Assembly (NCBI GenBank): GCA_013215285.1 | Contig: JABSRD010000007.1 | Span: forward strand, 54,972-118,971 | Origin: Candidatus Nitrosopumilus sp. | GTDB taxonomy: Archaea > Thermoproteota > Nitrososphaeria > Nitrososphaerales > Nitrosopumilaceae | DNA: 64,000 nucleotides | Direction of reading: 5' to 3' | In this document: in pieces, positions 1-6,416 of the stretch | Position numbering within the stretch: position 1 is the stretch's first letter | Layout of the letters: each line of letters opens with the position of its first letter | Notes under the pieces: model-generated | What the model was told of the DNA's origin: nothing | The model's input: the letters and a program-made list of their open reading frames with translations, nothing else | Databases searched by the model: none | Made by a program: the position numbers and the translations under genes

Positions 1-7
1 TGAAAGT

Positions 8-403
8 ATGTCTTTTGAAGGAGTAAAATCATCTGAAAATTTATTTCAAGTTTTAGTAAAGCATGCAAGACAATATGGAATTCCAGTGGATATTTTTGAG
101 CCAAAATCACAACCAGGAGTACTAGTAATTGGAGCTAAAGTGATTATGAAGAATAGTCAGATTTCACGATATTTGGGATTTAATGAAGAAGAGAAAGAAA
201 AATTTGAACAAAAAGTAACTAATTTTTGTAACTCAATTCAAGTTATCAGTAAAATTATTACAGAGGATGGAAAACAAAAAGTTGGAGTGTATGTGGTGTT
301 AGATGACAAAGAAAACATCAATCAACAGACAGTTTTTGATGCATTGGATAGAGTATCAGAAATGCATGAAAAAACATCCAGGTTTTTGTTAAAAACGTTT
401 TAA
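8..403 (+). CDS. Conserved hypothetical protein, 131 aa
   Basis: I do not recognise a family. The protein is soluble, with no signal peptide or membrane segment. It has a mixed alpha/beta pattern: a strand-rich middle around residues 35-47, a charged helix around residues 58-70, and a second strand-helix unit towards the C-terminus. An ATG starts 8 bases into the window and the frame stays open upstream, so the true start could lie outside. Base and codon use match the rest of the window. The small gene at 465 follows on the same strand after about 60 bases. Confidence 0.75.
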   Translation: MSFEGVKSSENLFQVLVKHARQYGIPVDIFEPKSQPGVLVIGAKVIMKNSQISRYLGFNEEEKEKFEQKVTNFCNSIQVISKIITEDGKQKVGVYVVLDDKENINQQTVFDALDRVSEMHEKTSRFLLKTF

Positions 404-464
404 AAAAATAGACGATTTATCAGTTCTACGCGGGCCTTATATCGAAAATACACCATTCTAAGAT

Positions 465-611
465 ATGAAACAGAAAACAACAAAATCAAGAGAACTAACC
501 ATTTCCTCAGCAGAGCTGTCAAGATTTGGTATGGGTGTTATGAGCAGAGCTCTAAAAGTAGTGAATGCCGCAAAAAAAGGCAAGATTACAATTAAACTCG
601 AAAAGCAATAA
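465..611 (+). CDS. Small basic protein, 48 aa
   Basis: An ATG-started frame of 48 codons ends in TAA. The product is lysine-rich and reads like a real small protein: a polar N-terminus, a helix around residues 15-36 (SAELSRFGMGVMSRALKVV), then a short strand (GKITIKLEK). No family is recognised. A GC-rich hairpin with a T-tract lies 19 bases after the stop codon, which fits a transcription unit ending here. It is too short for usual ORF cut-offs; coding status is inferred from its composition and the terminator. Confidence 0.6.
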   Translation: MKQKTTKSRELTISSAELSRFGMGVMSRALKVVNAAKKGKITIKLEKQ

Positions 612-629
612 ACCCAAGTTTATCATTTT

Positions 630-654
630 GGGGGTCAAAACACCCCCCTATTTT
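630..654 (+). terminator. GGGGGT/ACCCCC hairpin followed by T-rich tract
   Basis: A six-base-pair stem (630-635 with 642-647) encloses a six-base loop and is followed by tatttt. It stands out in AT-rich surroundings and sits just after the 48-aa gene. Thaumarchaeal termination mostly relies on T-tracts, so the hairpin itself may not be required. Confidence 0.5.
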
Positions 655-717
655 AGAAAAATGTGTGTCCAAGAACACATACAGAAGATAAAATGATAAT
701 TCACCACACATGAAAAC

Positions 718-843
718 ATGATGACTGAAGGATTTCAAATAGTCAATGATGTGTTTGCGCAATTTAGAGAAACATTATCAGGGTTATTTTTACAAGTAGT
801 TGCTCTGATCAATCCAATAGTTGAAAATGTACTAAAATCGTGA
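718..843 (+). CDS. Putative small protein, 41 aa
   Basis: An ATG-started frame ends in TGA. The product has an amphipathic or hydrophobic stretch (LSGLFLQVVALINPIVENVL) that could form one membrane or membrane-surface helix. There are two adjacent ATG codons at 718 and 721. No family is recognised. It is very short, so it could be a chance frame, but composition is protein-like and it lies between two hairpin elements. Confidence 0.4.
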   Translation: MMTEGFQIVNDVFAQFRETLSGLFLQVVALINPIVENVLKS

Positions 844-850
844 TTTTCCT

Positions 851-1051
851 GAATTATGCCTAAGTGTTAAACCCCCCTCTTAATTTTACTCATAGAGGCA
901 CAATACCATTTTATCAAAAACAGGTAAAAAGTGGGGGGGATGAACACTTGTGCCTAGCTGTGAAAAGCAAGTATCAAACCACCAAGATGTACCAGCTAAA
1001 CATGCATGATCTTTAATTCCTAGGCGTAAAAGCTAAACCCCTTTATTTTAC
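851..1051 (+). ncRNA. Candidate structured non-coding RNA
   Basis: Five inverted repeats occur in about 200 bases that hold no credible gene. The first arm is nested: AAGTGTT (862-868) with AACACTT (943-949), CCCCCC (872-877) with the G-run at 933-939, and TTTTAC (884-889) with GTAAAA (924-929). The second arm pairs GCCTAG (952-957) with CTAGGC (1020-1025), with AGCTG (956-960) and CAGCT (993-997) inside. A third hairpin pairs GTAAAA (1026-1031) with TTTTAC (1046-1051). The order of the stems is consistent with one folded molecule. I recognise no RNase P, SRP or riboswitch consensus. Strand is assumed from the terminator-like hairpin at 1176. Confidence 0.45.
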
Positions 1052-1175
1052 ACTAATTTTGGGAAAAATTTCAGAAATTTGGCAGAAAATTTACCATAAA
1101 TTGACCAAAATGGAATCATCAATCAAGGCGAATTTCCGACCATTTTATGTCGTAATTAATGGTGATAATATCAGA

Positions 1176-1235
1176 GTTTAGGCCCTACCCCTCTCTCAAT
1201 TGTGCTATTTTGCACCGGGCCTAAACACTTTTTTC
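1176..1235 (+). terminator. Perfect 10-bp hairpin with T-run
   Basis: GTTTAGGCCC (1176-1185) pairs perfectly with GGGCCTAAAC (1217-1226), and an inner GTGC/GCAC stem (1202-1205 with 1212-1215) closes a six-base loop. A run of six T follows (1229-1234). It looks like an intrinsic terminator for the candidate RNA upstream. Because it ends about 45 bases before the gene at 1278 it could instead act in that gene's 5' region. Confidence 0.55.
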
Positions 1236-1277
1236 AATCTGCGTTGCAACTATATACCAAAATAATTCAGAAATTTT

Positions 1278-1763
1278 ATGGCACGAATTGGCATCATAAT
1301 TGTAATTGCTGCAGTAATAGTTTCAATGGGGGCTGCGATGTACATGTATGCAGAATACCAAACAAACTACATCACAGCAGTTGCAGGTGAAACAGTTACT
1401 GTTGGACCAGTAGAGTATACCATAACATTTGAGGGAACACATGAAGGTGACAAGAAAACTATACCTGAAAATACATTTGTAATGATTGGAATTGTTGCAA
1501 AAAATATTGCTGATGAAAAAACAATGATTTCAGGGGGACAATTCTACTTTGTTGATGAAAAAGAGCAAAAACACAAGGCAGTTTATGGTGAATTTTCATC
1601 AAAAGACTTGCGATTGGAATGGTTAGAACCAAACAAACCAATTGAAAAAACAACACAGTTTGATATTCTATTTGATGAAGAAAAACAATACAAAATAATC
1701 ATAAGACCGCAAAAAGAACAATCAACTGTTGATACAGCTGTAATTTGCATTACAAATTGTTGA
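1278..1763 (+). CDS. Membrane-anchored DUF4352-like protein
   Basis: The N-terminus (residues 4-26) is one hydrophobic helix that acts as an anchor or uncleaved signal. The rest (about 35-150) resembles the extracytoplasmic Ig-like DUF4352 fold: a short GETVTVGPVEYTI strand pair, an 'IGIVAKNIADE' strand, an FYFVDEKEQ turn, and a terminal IIIRP strand. Two cysteines near the C-terminus (CITNC) could form a disulfide. The protein probably faces the pseudo-periplasm. Its substrate is unknown. The gene stands alone between the 1176 hairpin and the lysine-rich protein gene. Confidence 0.75.
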   Translation: MARIGIIIVIAAVIVSMGAAMYMYAEYQTNYITAVAGETVTVGPVEYTITFEGTHEGDKKTIPENTFVMIGIVAKNIADEKTMISGGQFYFVDEKEQKHKAVYGEFSSKDLRLEWLEPNKPIEKTTQFDILFDEEKQYKIIIRPQKEQSTVDTAVICITNC

Positions 1764-1865
1764 TCGTTAATTTTACAAAATCAAAAAAAGTGTCAAATTA
1801 TACTATTGTTAGCGTAGTATTGTGTGACTTTTACCATATAACACCGATTACTTTAGGAAAAAGTT

Positions 1866-2153
1866 ATGGTAGCATCTAAAGCCAATAGGGCAACAGCAGC
1901 TAAAAAAGCAGCAAGAACTCGAAAGAGAAATGCAGCTAATAAAGCAGCAGAAGCCACAAAAGCAGCAGCAGCTCGTAAAAGAAAAGCAGCAGCAACTCGT
2001 AGGAAAAATGCCGGTAAAAGAGCAGCTCCAAAAAGAAAGGCAGCAACTAAGAGAAGAACTGCAGCTAAAAGAAAAGCAGCTCCAAAGAGAAAGGCAGCAA
2101 CTAAACGCAGAGCCGCTCCAAAGAGAAAGGCAGCAACTAAACGTCGTCGTTAA
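1866..2153 (+). CDS. Lys/Ala/Arg-rich histone-H1-like protein, 95 aa
   Basis: Almost the whole protein is alanine, lysine and arginine with some threonine and proline. It carries three copies of a 12-residue unit, AAPKRKAATKRR, preceded by a looser AARKRKAAATRRKN version. There is no hydrophobic core, so it is expected to be disordered and to bind DNA or RNA electrostatically, like the tails of eukaryotic H1 or bacterial H1-like proteins. It differs from globular archaeal histones and from Alba, which is encoded at 34350. The start ATG follows a TATA-like ccatataac about 25 bases upstream. A role in chromatin compaction is inferred from composition only. Confidence 0.8.
   Translation: MVASKANRATAAKKAARTRKRNAANKAAEATKAAAARKRKAAATRRKNAGKRAAPKRKAATKRRTAAKRKAAPKRKAATKRRAAPKRKAATKRRR
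2022..2147 (+). repeat. Three 36-bp coding repeats
   Basis: Near-identical 36-bp units lie at 2022-2057, 2076-2111 and 2112-2147, with an 18-bp partial unit between the first two. They keep the reading frame and encode the AAPKRKAATKRR units. Copy number could vary by slippage or recombination. Confidence 0.85.
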
Positions 2154-2236
2154 GCCTGTCTATGCACCCTTTTTTCTAATTCGACACTCTCAATATATTA
2201 TATTTCAAAACTCGAGTTTAGAAACATTCTAAATTG

Positions 2237-2641
2237 CTACTCTTGAATTTTTAATTCAGGTAAAACAAAAACTTTGATTGGTTTTATTTTTAGAATAATT
2301 CTTTTTTCATCATCACGTTTGAAAGGATAGTGTTCTCGCCCCATGTATTGTTGTGTAAGTTTATCAGCATGTAAATAATTATAATCAGGAATTAGTTCCT
2401 CAACAGTTCCACGAATTGTGGTCATGTCAAGAGGGTTATCTTTTGATACAACAGATACTGCAACACGCGGATCACGTAAAATATTTTTGTGTTTTATTCT
2501 ACCTTCTGCAGTATTTATCAAAATATATCCATCTTCATAGTTTGCCCAAACCGGGGATACTTGTGGAGACCCGTCACTCATTACAGTTGCAATGAAAACA
2601 AGGTTTTTTTTAGAAAATAATTTTTCCGCTTTTTCATTCAT
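2237..2641 (-). CDS. PPOX-class F420-dependent enzyme family protein
   Basis: The 134-aa protein has the split-barrel flavin/F420-binding pattern of the pyridoxamine-phosphate-oxidase superfamily: an N-terminal KNLVFIATVMSDGSPQVSPV segment, an FKRDDEKRI region, and strands around residues 85-130. Members bind FMN, FAD, heme or F420 and reduce various substrates; thaumarchaea make F420, so an F420 role is plausible. The start ATG overlaps the stop of the upstream regulator (TAATG), so the two are translationally coupled and probably co-transcribed. Substrate unknown. Confidence 0.85.
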   Translation of the reverse strand: MNEKAEKLFSKKNLVFIATVMSDGSPQVSPVWANYEDGYILINTAEGRIKHKNILRDPRVAVSVVSKDNPLDMTTIRGTVEELIPDYNYLHADKLTQQYMGREHYPFKRDDEKRIILKIKPIKVFVLPELKIQE

Positions 2642-3144
2642 TATTTTTTGCCAGAATTTTCAAGCACACTAGTCATCGCTCTATTCATTATTTCCATTAT
2701 CAAGTATTGAGAATATTCTGCAGATTTTTTGGTCTTAGATTTAGAAGTTTTTGATCCCAATCCTTTGAGAATTTTTTCAATTTTGCTTGAGGTGTTGTCA
2801 ATTATCTTTGAATATTTTGAATCAAAGTCCTCAGGAGTTTGAAAACCCAGTAATTTTGTTGAAGTGCTATAGAATTTTGTAATTGCGCCTCTGGATTCTT
2901 CAATTCGTACAATCTCGATTAACCCAGATACTTTTAGAATTTCAAGATGGTGACGAACAGTGGTCAATGCTTTTTTGAATCCTGCTTTTTTTAGGGCAGT
3001 TGTAATTTGATCAGCAGATAATGATTGGTGATACAAAATTTCCACAACTTTAGCACGTGAAGGGTCTTCAATTGCACGTGCGTGTTCAATACTTGTCGTA
3101 ACGGTACGATTTACTTTAATTGGCTTTTCTAGTAATGTAGACAT
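2641..3144 (-). CDS. ArsR-type winged-helix transcriptional regulator
   Basis: Residues about 15-85 form a winged helix-turn-helix: ARAIEDPSRAKVVEILYHQ, then SADQITTALKKAG, then TVRHHLEILKVSGLIE, the typical recognition helix and wing. The C-terminal half (about 95-167) is helical and lysine-rich and may dimerise. It is the first gene of a two-gene unit with the PPOX enzyme, which it overlaps by one base. The 350-bp gap upstream presumably holds its promoter. The ligand is unknown. Confidence 0.85.
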   Translation of the reverse strand: MSTLLEKPIKVNRTVTTSIEHARAIEDPSRAKVVEILYHQSLSADQITTALKKAGFKKALTTVRHHLEILKVSGLIEIVRIEESRGAITKFYSTSTKLLGFQTPEDFDSKYSKIIDNTSSKIEKILKGLGSKTSKSKTKKSAEYSQYLIMEIMNRAMTSVLENSGKK

Positions 3145-3494
3145 ACTAAATTTACCTTCAAATCCGATCTAAAAGATCCGCGTATCATATTTTTTTGTCT
3201 AATCGCATCAATTTTTTTTTGTTATAATAAAAGCTAGACCATTACCAAAATGATTGTGACGGATACAAGAAAATAGTAATATAATGAATAAAGTTGATAG
3301 CGATACAACTAACATAGTATTGGTAAAATAATTATTGTAGCGGTTTCAAAAATATTGTAAAATATCAAAAAATGTAGGATCTGAAAAGATATGTCAGAAA
3401 ATAGTAGTCCATATGACGATAATTTGCCACAGGGTCAAAAATAAAATTCGAGTTAGAGTTAGCTTCTAGTCAACATTAAATACACAATAAAGAA
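3145..3494. other. Intergenic region upstream of the ArsR gene
   Basis: This is AT-rich DNA with several T-runs and no gene I would defend. It contains a short palindrome (gatctaaaagatc near 3166) and a 17-codon frame at 3391-3444 (MSENSSPYDDNLPQGQK) that I consider too short to call. It should hold the regulator's promoter and the sequence upstream of nothing else, since purC ends at its other side. Confidence 0.5.
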
Positions 3495-4319
3495 TTACAA
3501 AGATTTGCCAGATAATTTTTCATATGCTGTAACATAGCGTTCAGTCATTTTAGAGATAATCTCTTGTGGAATTTCTGGTGCAACTGGTTCATTACCTGCA
3601 TCACGTGTATCATCAAATTGTTTTTGGTAACCATTGGCAGTTAACCAATCACGTAATAGTTGTTTATCATATGCTTCCTGTATTTTTCCGATTTCAAATG
3701 TGTCTTTTGGCCATAACCGATATTCATCAGGACCAATTGAATCGCCTAAAGTTATTTGTCCATCAAGTAATCCAAATTCTAATTTCAAATCAGCCAAAAT
3801 AAAACCAACATCATTAGCAATGCTAGCCATCTTTTTGTAAATATCTATAGAAGTTTTTTCTAACCAGTTGTATTGTTCCTCAGTTACTAGGTTCATGTCC
3901 AATGCTTTTGTTTTATCAATTGGAATGTCATGCTCAGATTTAGTAGTAGGATCAAATAGTGGTTCAGGTAGTTTTGCAGCTAACGTAGTATCAGTTCCAT
4001 CAGGCACGTTAACTTCACCTTTTTCCCAACGACTCACCAAACTTCCATAAAAATAACCTCTAACGACGCATTCTATTGGAAGCATTTTCATTTTTTTTAC
4101 AACAATCTCAGTATCAGATTCTCTACGAATGAAATGGTTTGGAATATCTAATTTGTTAAACCAAAATTCTGCAAATTTACATAAAACTTCCCCTTTTTGT
4201 GGAATGTCTTGATTAAATTTTACATCATATGCTGAAACTCTATCAGAAAATTTGAAGAGAATCGTATTTTCATCGATATTATAGAGGTCTTTTACCTTTC
4301 CACTAGTAAGAAACTTCAA
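3495..4319 (-). CDS. purC: Phosphoribosylaminoimidazole-succinocarboxamide synthase
   Basis: SAICAR synthase joins aspartate to CAIR using ATP in de novo purine synthesis. The 274-aa length and motifs fit the family: the N-terminal GKVKDLY loop for [17 protein letters not shown], the [13 protein letters not shown] segment, and the late [10 protein letters not shown] and [14 protein letters not shown] motifs that contact nucleotide and substrate. The ATG start is followed at once by the conserved [12 protein letters not shown]. It lies downstream of purF and a DUF427 gene on the same strand, but a 311-bp gap suggests its own promoter. Confidence 0.97.
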   Translation of the reverse strand: MKFLTSGKVKDLYNIDENTILFKFSDRVSAYDVKFNQDIPQKGEVLCKFAEFWFNKLDIPNHFIRRESDTEIVVKKMKMLPIECVVRGYFYGSLVSRWEKGEVNVPDGTDTTLAAKLPEPLFDPTTKSEHDIPIDKTKALDMNLVTEEQYNWLEKTSIDIYKKMASIANDVGFILADLKLEFGLLDGQITLGDSIGPDEYRLWPKDTFEIGKIQEAYDKQLLRDWLTANGYQKQFDDTRDAGNEPVAPEIPQEIISKMTERYVTAYEKLSGKSL

Positions 4320-4630
4320 GCATTCACACTTGATTTTGTTGTGATTTAACTGATAGTAAAAAGGTCATGAAGTCAGCATGCCAAGTTTCTTAGGCTTGAA
4401 AAAAGAACCAATCGACCGAAGAAGTTAATAGATCGCAAATGTCATAATTATTGAAGGTTAGAGATTCCCTGAAAGTGTACACAAAACAGGCACATCTTGA
4501 TCTTCTTAATTATTAATTCAGCTAAAACTATTCTTGCTAAAATAAAGTCTAAATTAGACTCAAAAAGAGTTTAGGATTTCTTTTTTAATAATTGTAAAAA
4601 TTTACTAAACTACCAACCAATTAAAATTGA
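4320..4630. other. Intergenic region upstream of purC
   Basis: No gene is supported. It holds a T/A-rich stretch, a 16-codon frame on the plus strand at 4378-4428 (MPSFLGLKKEPIDRRS) that is too short to call, and presumably the purC promoter reading leftwards plus the terminator of the purF-DUF427 unit. Confidence 0.45.
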
Positions 4631-4909
4631 TTACTTTACGTCAACACCATTCCAAAATGCTACCATTCCCTTTATTTTTGTAGCAGCATCATTTGGTTCT
4701 GTGTAATACCAAGCACAGTCTTTGTTAGTTTTTCCGTTAACTGTGATTGAATAATAATTAGCCTTTCCTTTCCAACCACACATAGTAGTTAGTTCAGTTT
4801 TTTTATAAAATTCTTCTTTAATTGAATCAATTGGAAAATAATGATTTCCTTCAACTACAACTGTATCATCACTTTCAGCAATTACAGTATCATTCCAAAT
4901 TGCTTGCAT
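4631..4909 (-). CDS. DUF427 family protein
   Basis: The 92-aa protein matches the small beta-rich DUF427 family: QAIWNDTVIAESDDTVVVEGNHYFP at the start in two pieces, then CGWKGKANYYS, then CAWYYTEP. The family has no settled biochemical function. It begins 37 bases after purF ends on the same strand, so it may be co-transcribed with the purine genes. That link is positional only. Confidence 0.85.
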   Translation of the reverse strand: MQAIWNDTVIAESDDTVVVEGNHYFPIDSIKEEFYKKTELTTMCGWKGKANYYSITVNGKTNKDCAWYYTEPNDAATKIKGMVAFWNGVDVK

Positions 4910-4946
4910 GTTTAGTAATCCAATTTTATCTATTTAAAAAAATTCC

Positions 4947-6416
4947 CTATTCACCTTTAAACTCTTTTCTGCTCTTAAATTCAGGTTTAATTCCAAGTGA
5001 ATCGTAATTACCCGATGAGCAGGTAAAACACATAGAATCAATTGGAATACCAATAGCGGCTGCAAGATTTTCAGCATCATTATATCCTAAAAAGTCAGCA
5101 CCAATATTTTTTCTCACCATTTCAGTAGTCTCTTCTTGGGTCATTTCCTTTCCATTAGAAAATGTTGCAAGTTCTTCTTGTGATGGGAAATCAATTCCAG
5201 CATAACATGGAAATTTAATTTGTGGGTATGTAATTACCATGCTAATTTTTTTAGCACCTGCTCGTCGTAGTGCTTTGATTATTGCTTTTGAGCTTGTACC
5301 CCTAACTAGACTATCATCAATTACAATTACATGCTGGCCTTCAATAATTTCTTTAATTGGGATAATCCACCGATTAATTTCAATTCTGTCTGATTGATGG
5401 GGTTCAATGAAACTGCGTAATGGACCTTTTTTGCTATATCTATCTTTGAGTAAACCTTCATCAAATTGTACACCAAGTTCTTGGGCATATCCCAAAGCTG
5501 CAGGACGAGCTGAATCAGGTACAGGTATTACTAAATCTGCATCTTTAATTGGGAATTTTTTTGCTAAAAATTTACCAATATTTTTTCTTGCAACATAGAT
5601 GTTGGTTCCCTCCATGTTACTTGAGGGATGTGCAAAATAAGTAAATTCAAAAGAACAATGTGCGCGAGATTTATCATCAGAAAACCTTTCAGTCTCTAAA
5701 CCATTTTTACTTAATTTAATTAATTCACCAGGATTTACATTTCGTTCCATCTTAGCACCTACTGCAGATATTGCAGATGATTCAGATGCAACAATGTAAG
5801 TATCGTCATCCTCTTTATGACCTAAAACCATTGGACGAAATCCTTTTGGATCACGTGCAGCATAAACAGAATTATCATCAGAAATAAATGTAAAACAATA
5901 AGATCCAACCATTTCATTTTTAAGAATTGAAAGTGCTTTCCCCATATCCCCGTTTTCAGAAATTAATGCAACTAGTCTCTGGGCTGCAACTAGTGTATCA
6001 CTTGCATTTTGAGGAGTGAATGAACAACCACCGACTAAATTTGATAATTCCTGAGCATTTGCAATTGTTCCATTATGTGCAATACAGAGATCTTTTACTT
6101 TGAGAGGCTGTGCATTTTCAAGTGAACTTTTCCCCATTGTGGAATAACGAACATGTCCAATAACTGAGGATGAAGCATATTCTTCTGTAATTGATTTGAA
6201 TTCAGATGATGCTGCAGAAACTAGACCCAATCTCTTGAGCGGTATTTTATTTGGGATTGCAATACCCCATGCTTCCTGGCCCCTATGTTGAAGTGCCCTT
6301 AATGCATCAATTGCCATCGGAACAACATTAGTTCCACTTAGACTAAAAATTCCAACAACACCACAATTCTCTTTTGGTTTATCATCAATGCAGTTCATTG
6401 TGTGGTCTTCATCCAT
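4947..6416 (-). CDS. purF: Amidophosphoribosyltransferase
   Basis: PurF makes 5-phosphoribosylamine from PRPP and glutamine, the first committed purine step. The N-terminal Ntn glutaminase domain has Cys18 in ENCGVVGIF as the expected nucleophile after removal of a 17-residue propeptide, followed by LQHRGQEAWG and HVRYSTMG. The PRPP motif VIVIDDSLVRGTSS lies near residue 360. C-terminal cysteines in PCYAGIDFPS and MCFTCSS fit the Fe-S-cluster type of PurF. The start overlaps the end of purL by 8 bases, so translation is likely coupled. Alternative start: the Met at residue 7. Confidence 0.97.
   Translation of the reverse strand: MDEDHTMNCIDDKPKENCGVVGIFSLSGTNVVPMAIDALRALQHRGQEAWGIAIPNKIPLKRLGLVSAASSEFKSITEEYASSSVIGHVRYSTMGKSSLENAQPLKVKDLCIAHNGTIANAQELSNLVGGCSFTPQNASDTLVAAQRLVALISENGDMGKALSILKNEMVGSYCFTFISDDNSVYAARDPKGFRPMVLGHKEDDDTYIVASESSAISAVGAKMERNVNPGELIKLSKNGLETERFSDDKSRAHCSFEFTYFAHPSSNMEGTNIYVARKNIGKFLAKKFPIKDADLVIPVPDSARPAALGYAQELGVQFDEGLLKDRYSKKGPLRSFIEPHQSDRIEINRWIIPIKEIIEGQHVIVIDDSLVRGTSSKAIIKALRRAGAKKISMVITYPQIKFPCYAGIDFPSQEELATFSNGKEMTQEETTEMVRKNIGADFLGYNDAENLAAAIGIPIDSMCFTCSSGNYDSLGIKPEFKSRKEFKGE

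Noticed and set aside
1202..1390. 62-aa frame overlapping the hairpin and the start of the DUF4352-like gene
   Set aside because: It runs through the terminator-like hairpin and overlaps the better gene in another frame; the composition is Cys/His noise.
1930..2232. Gln-rich frame overlapping the lysine-rich protein
   Set aside because: It is the shadow of the alternate reading of GCA/AAA-rich repeats and has no own start context; the K/A/R frame keeps the 36-bp repeats in phase.
3391..3444. 17-codon frame in the ArsR upstream region
   Set aside because: Too short and without supporting motif.
4378..4428. 16-codon frame in the purC upstream region
   Set aside because: Too short and without supporting motif; it might be the remnant of something longer but nothing shows this.
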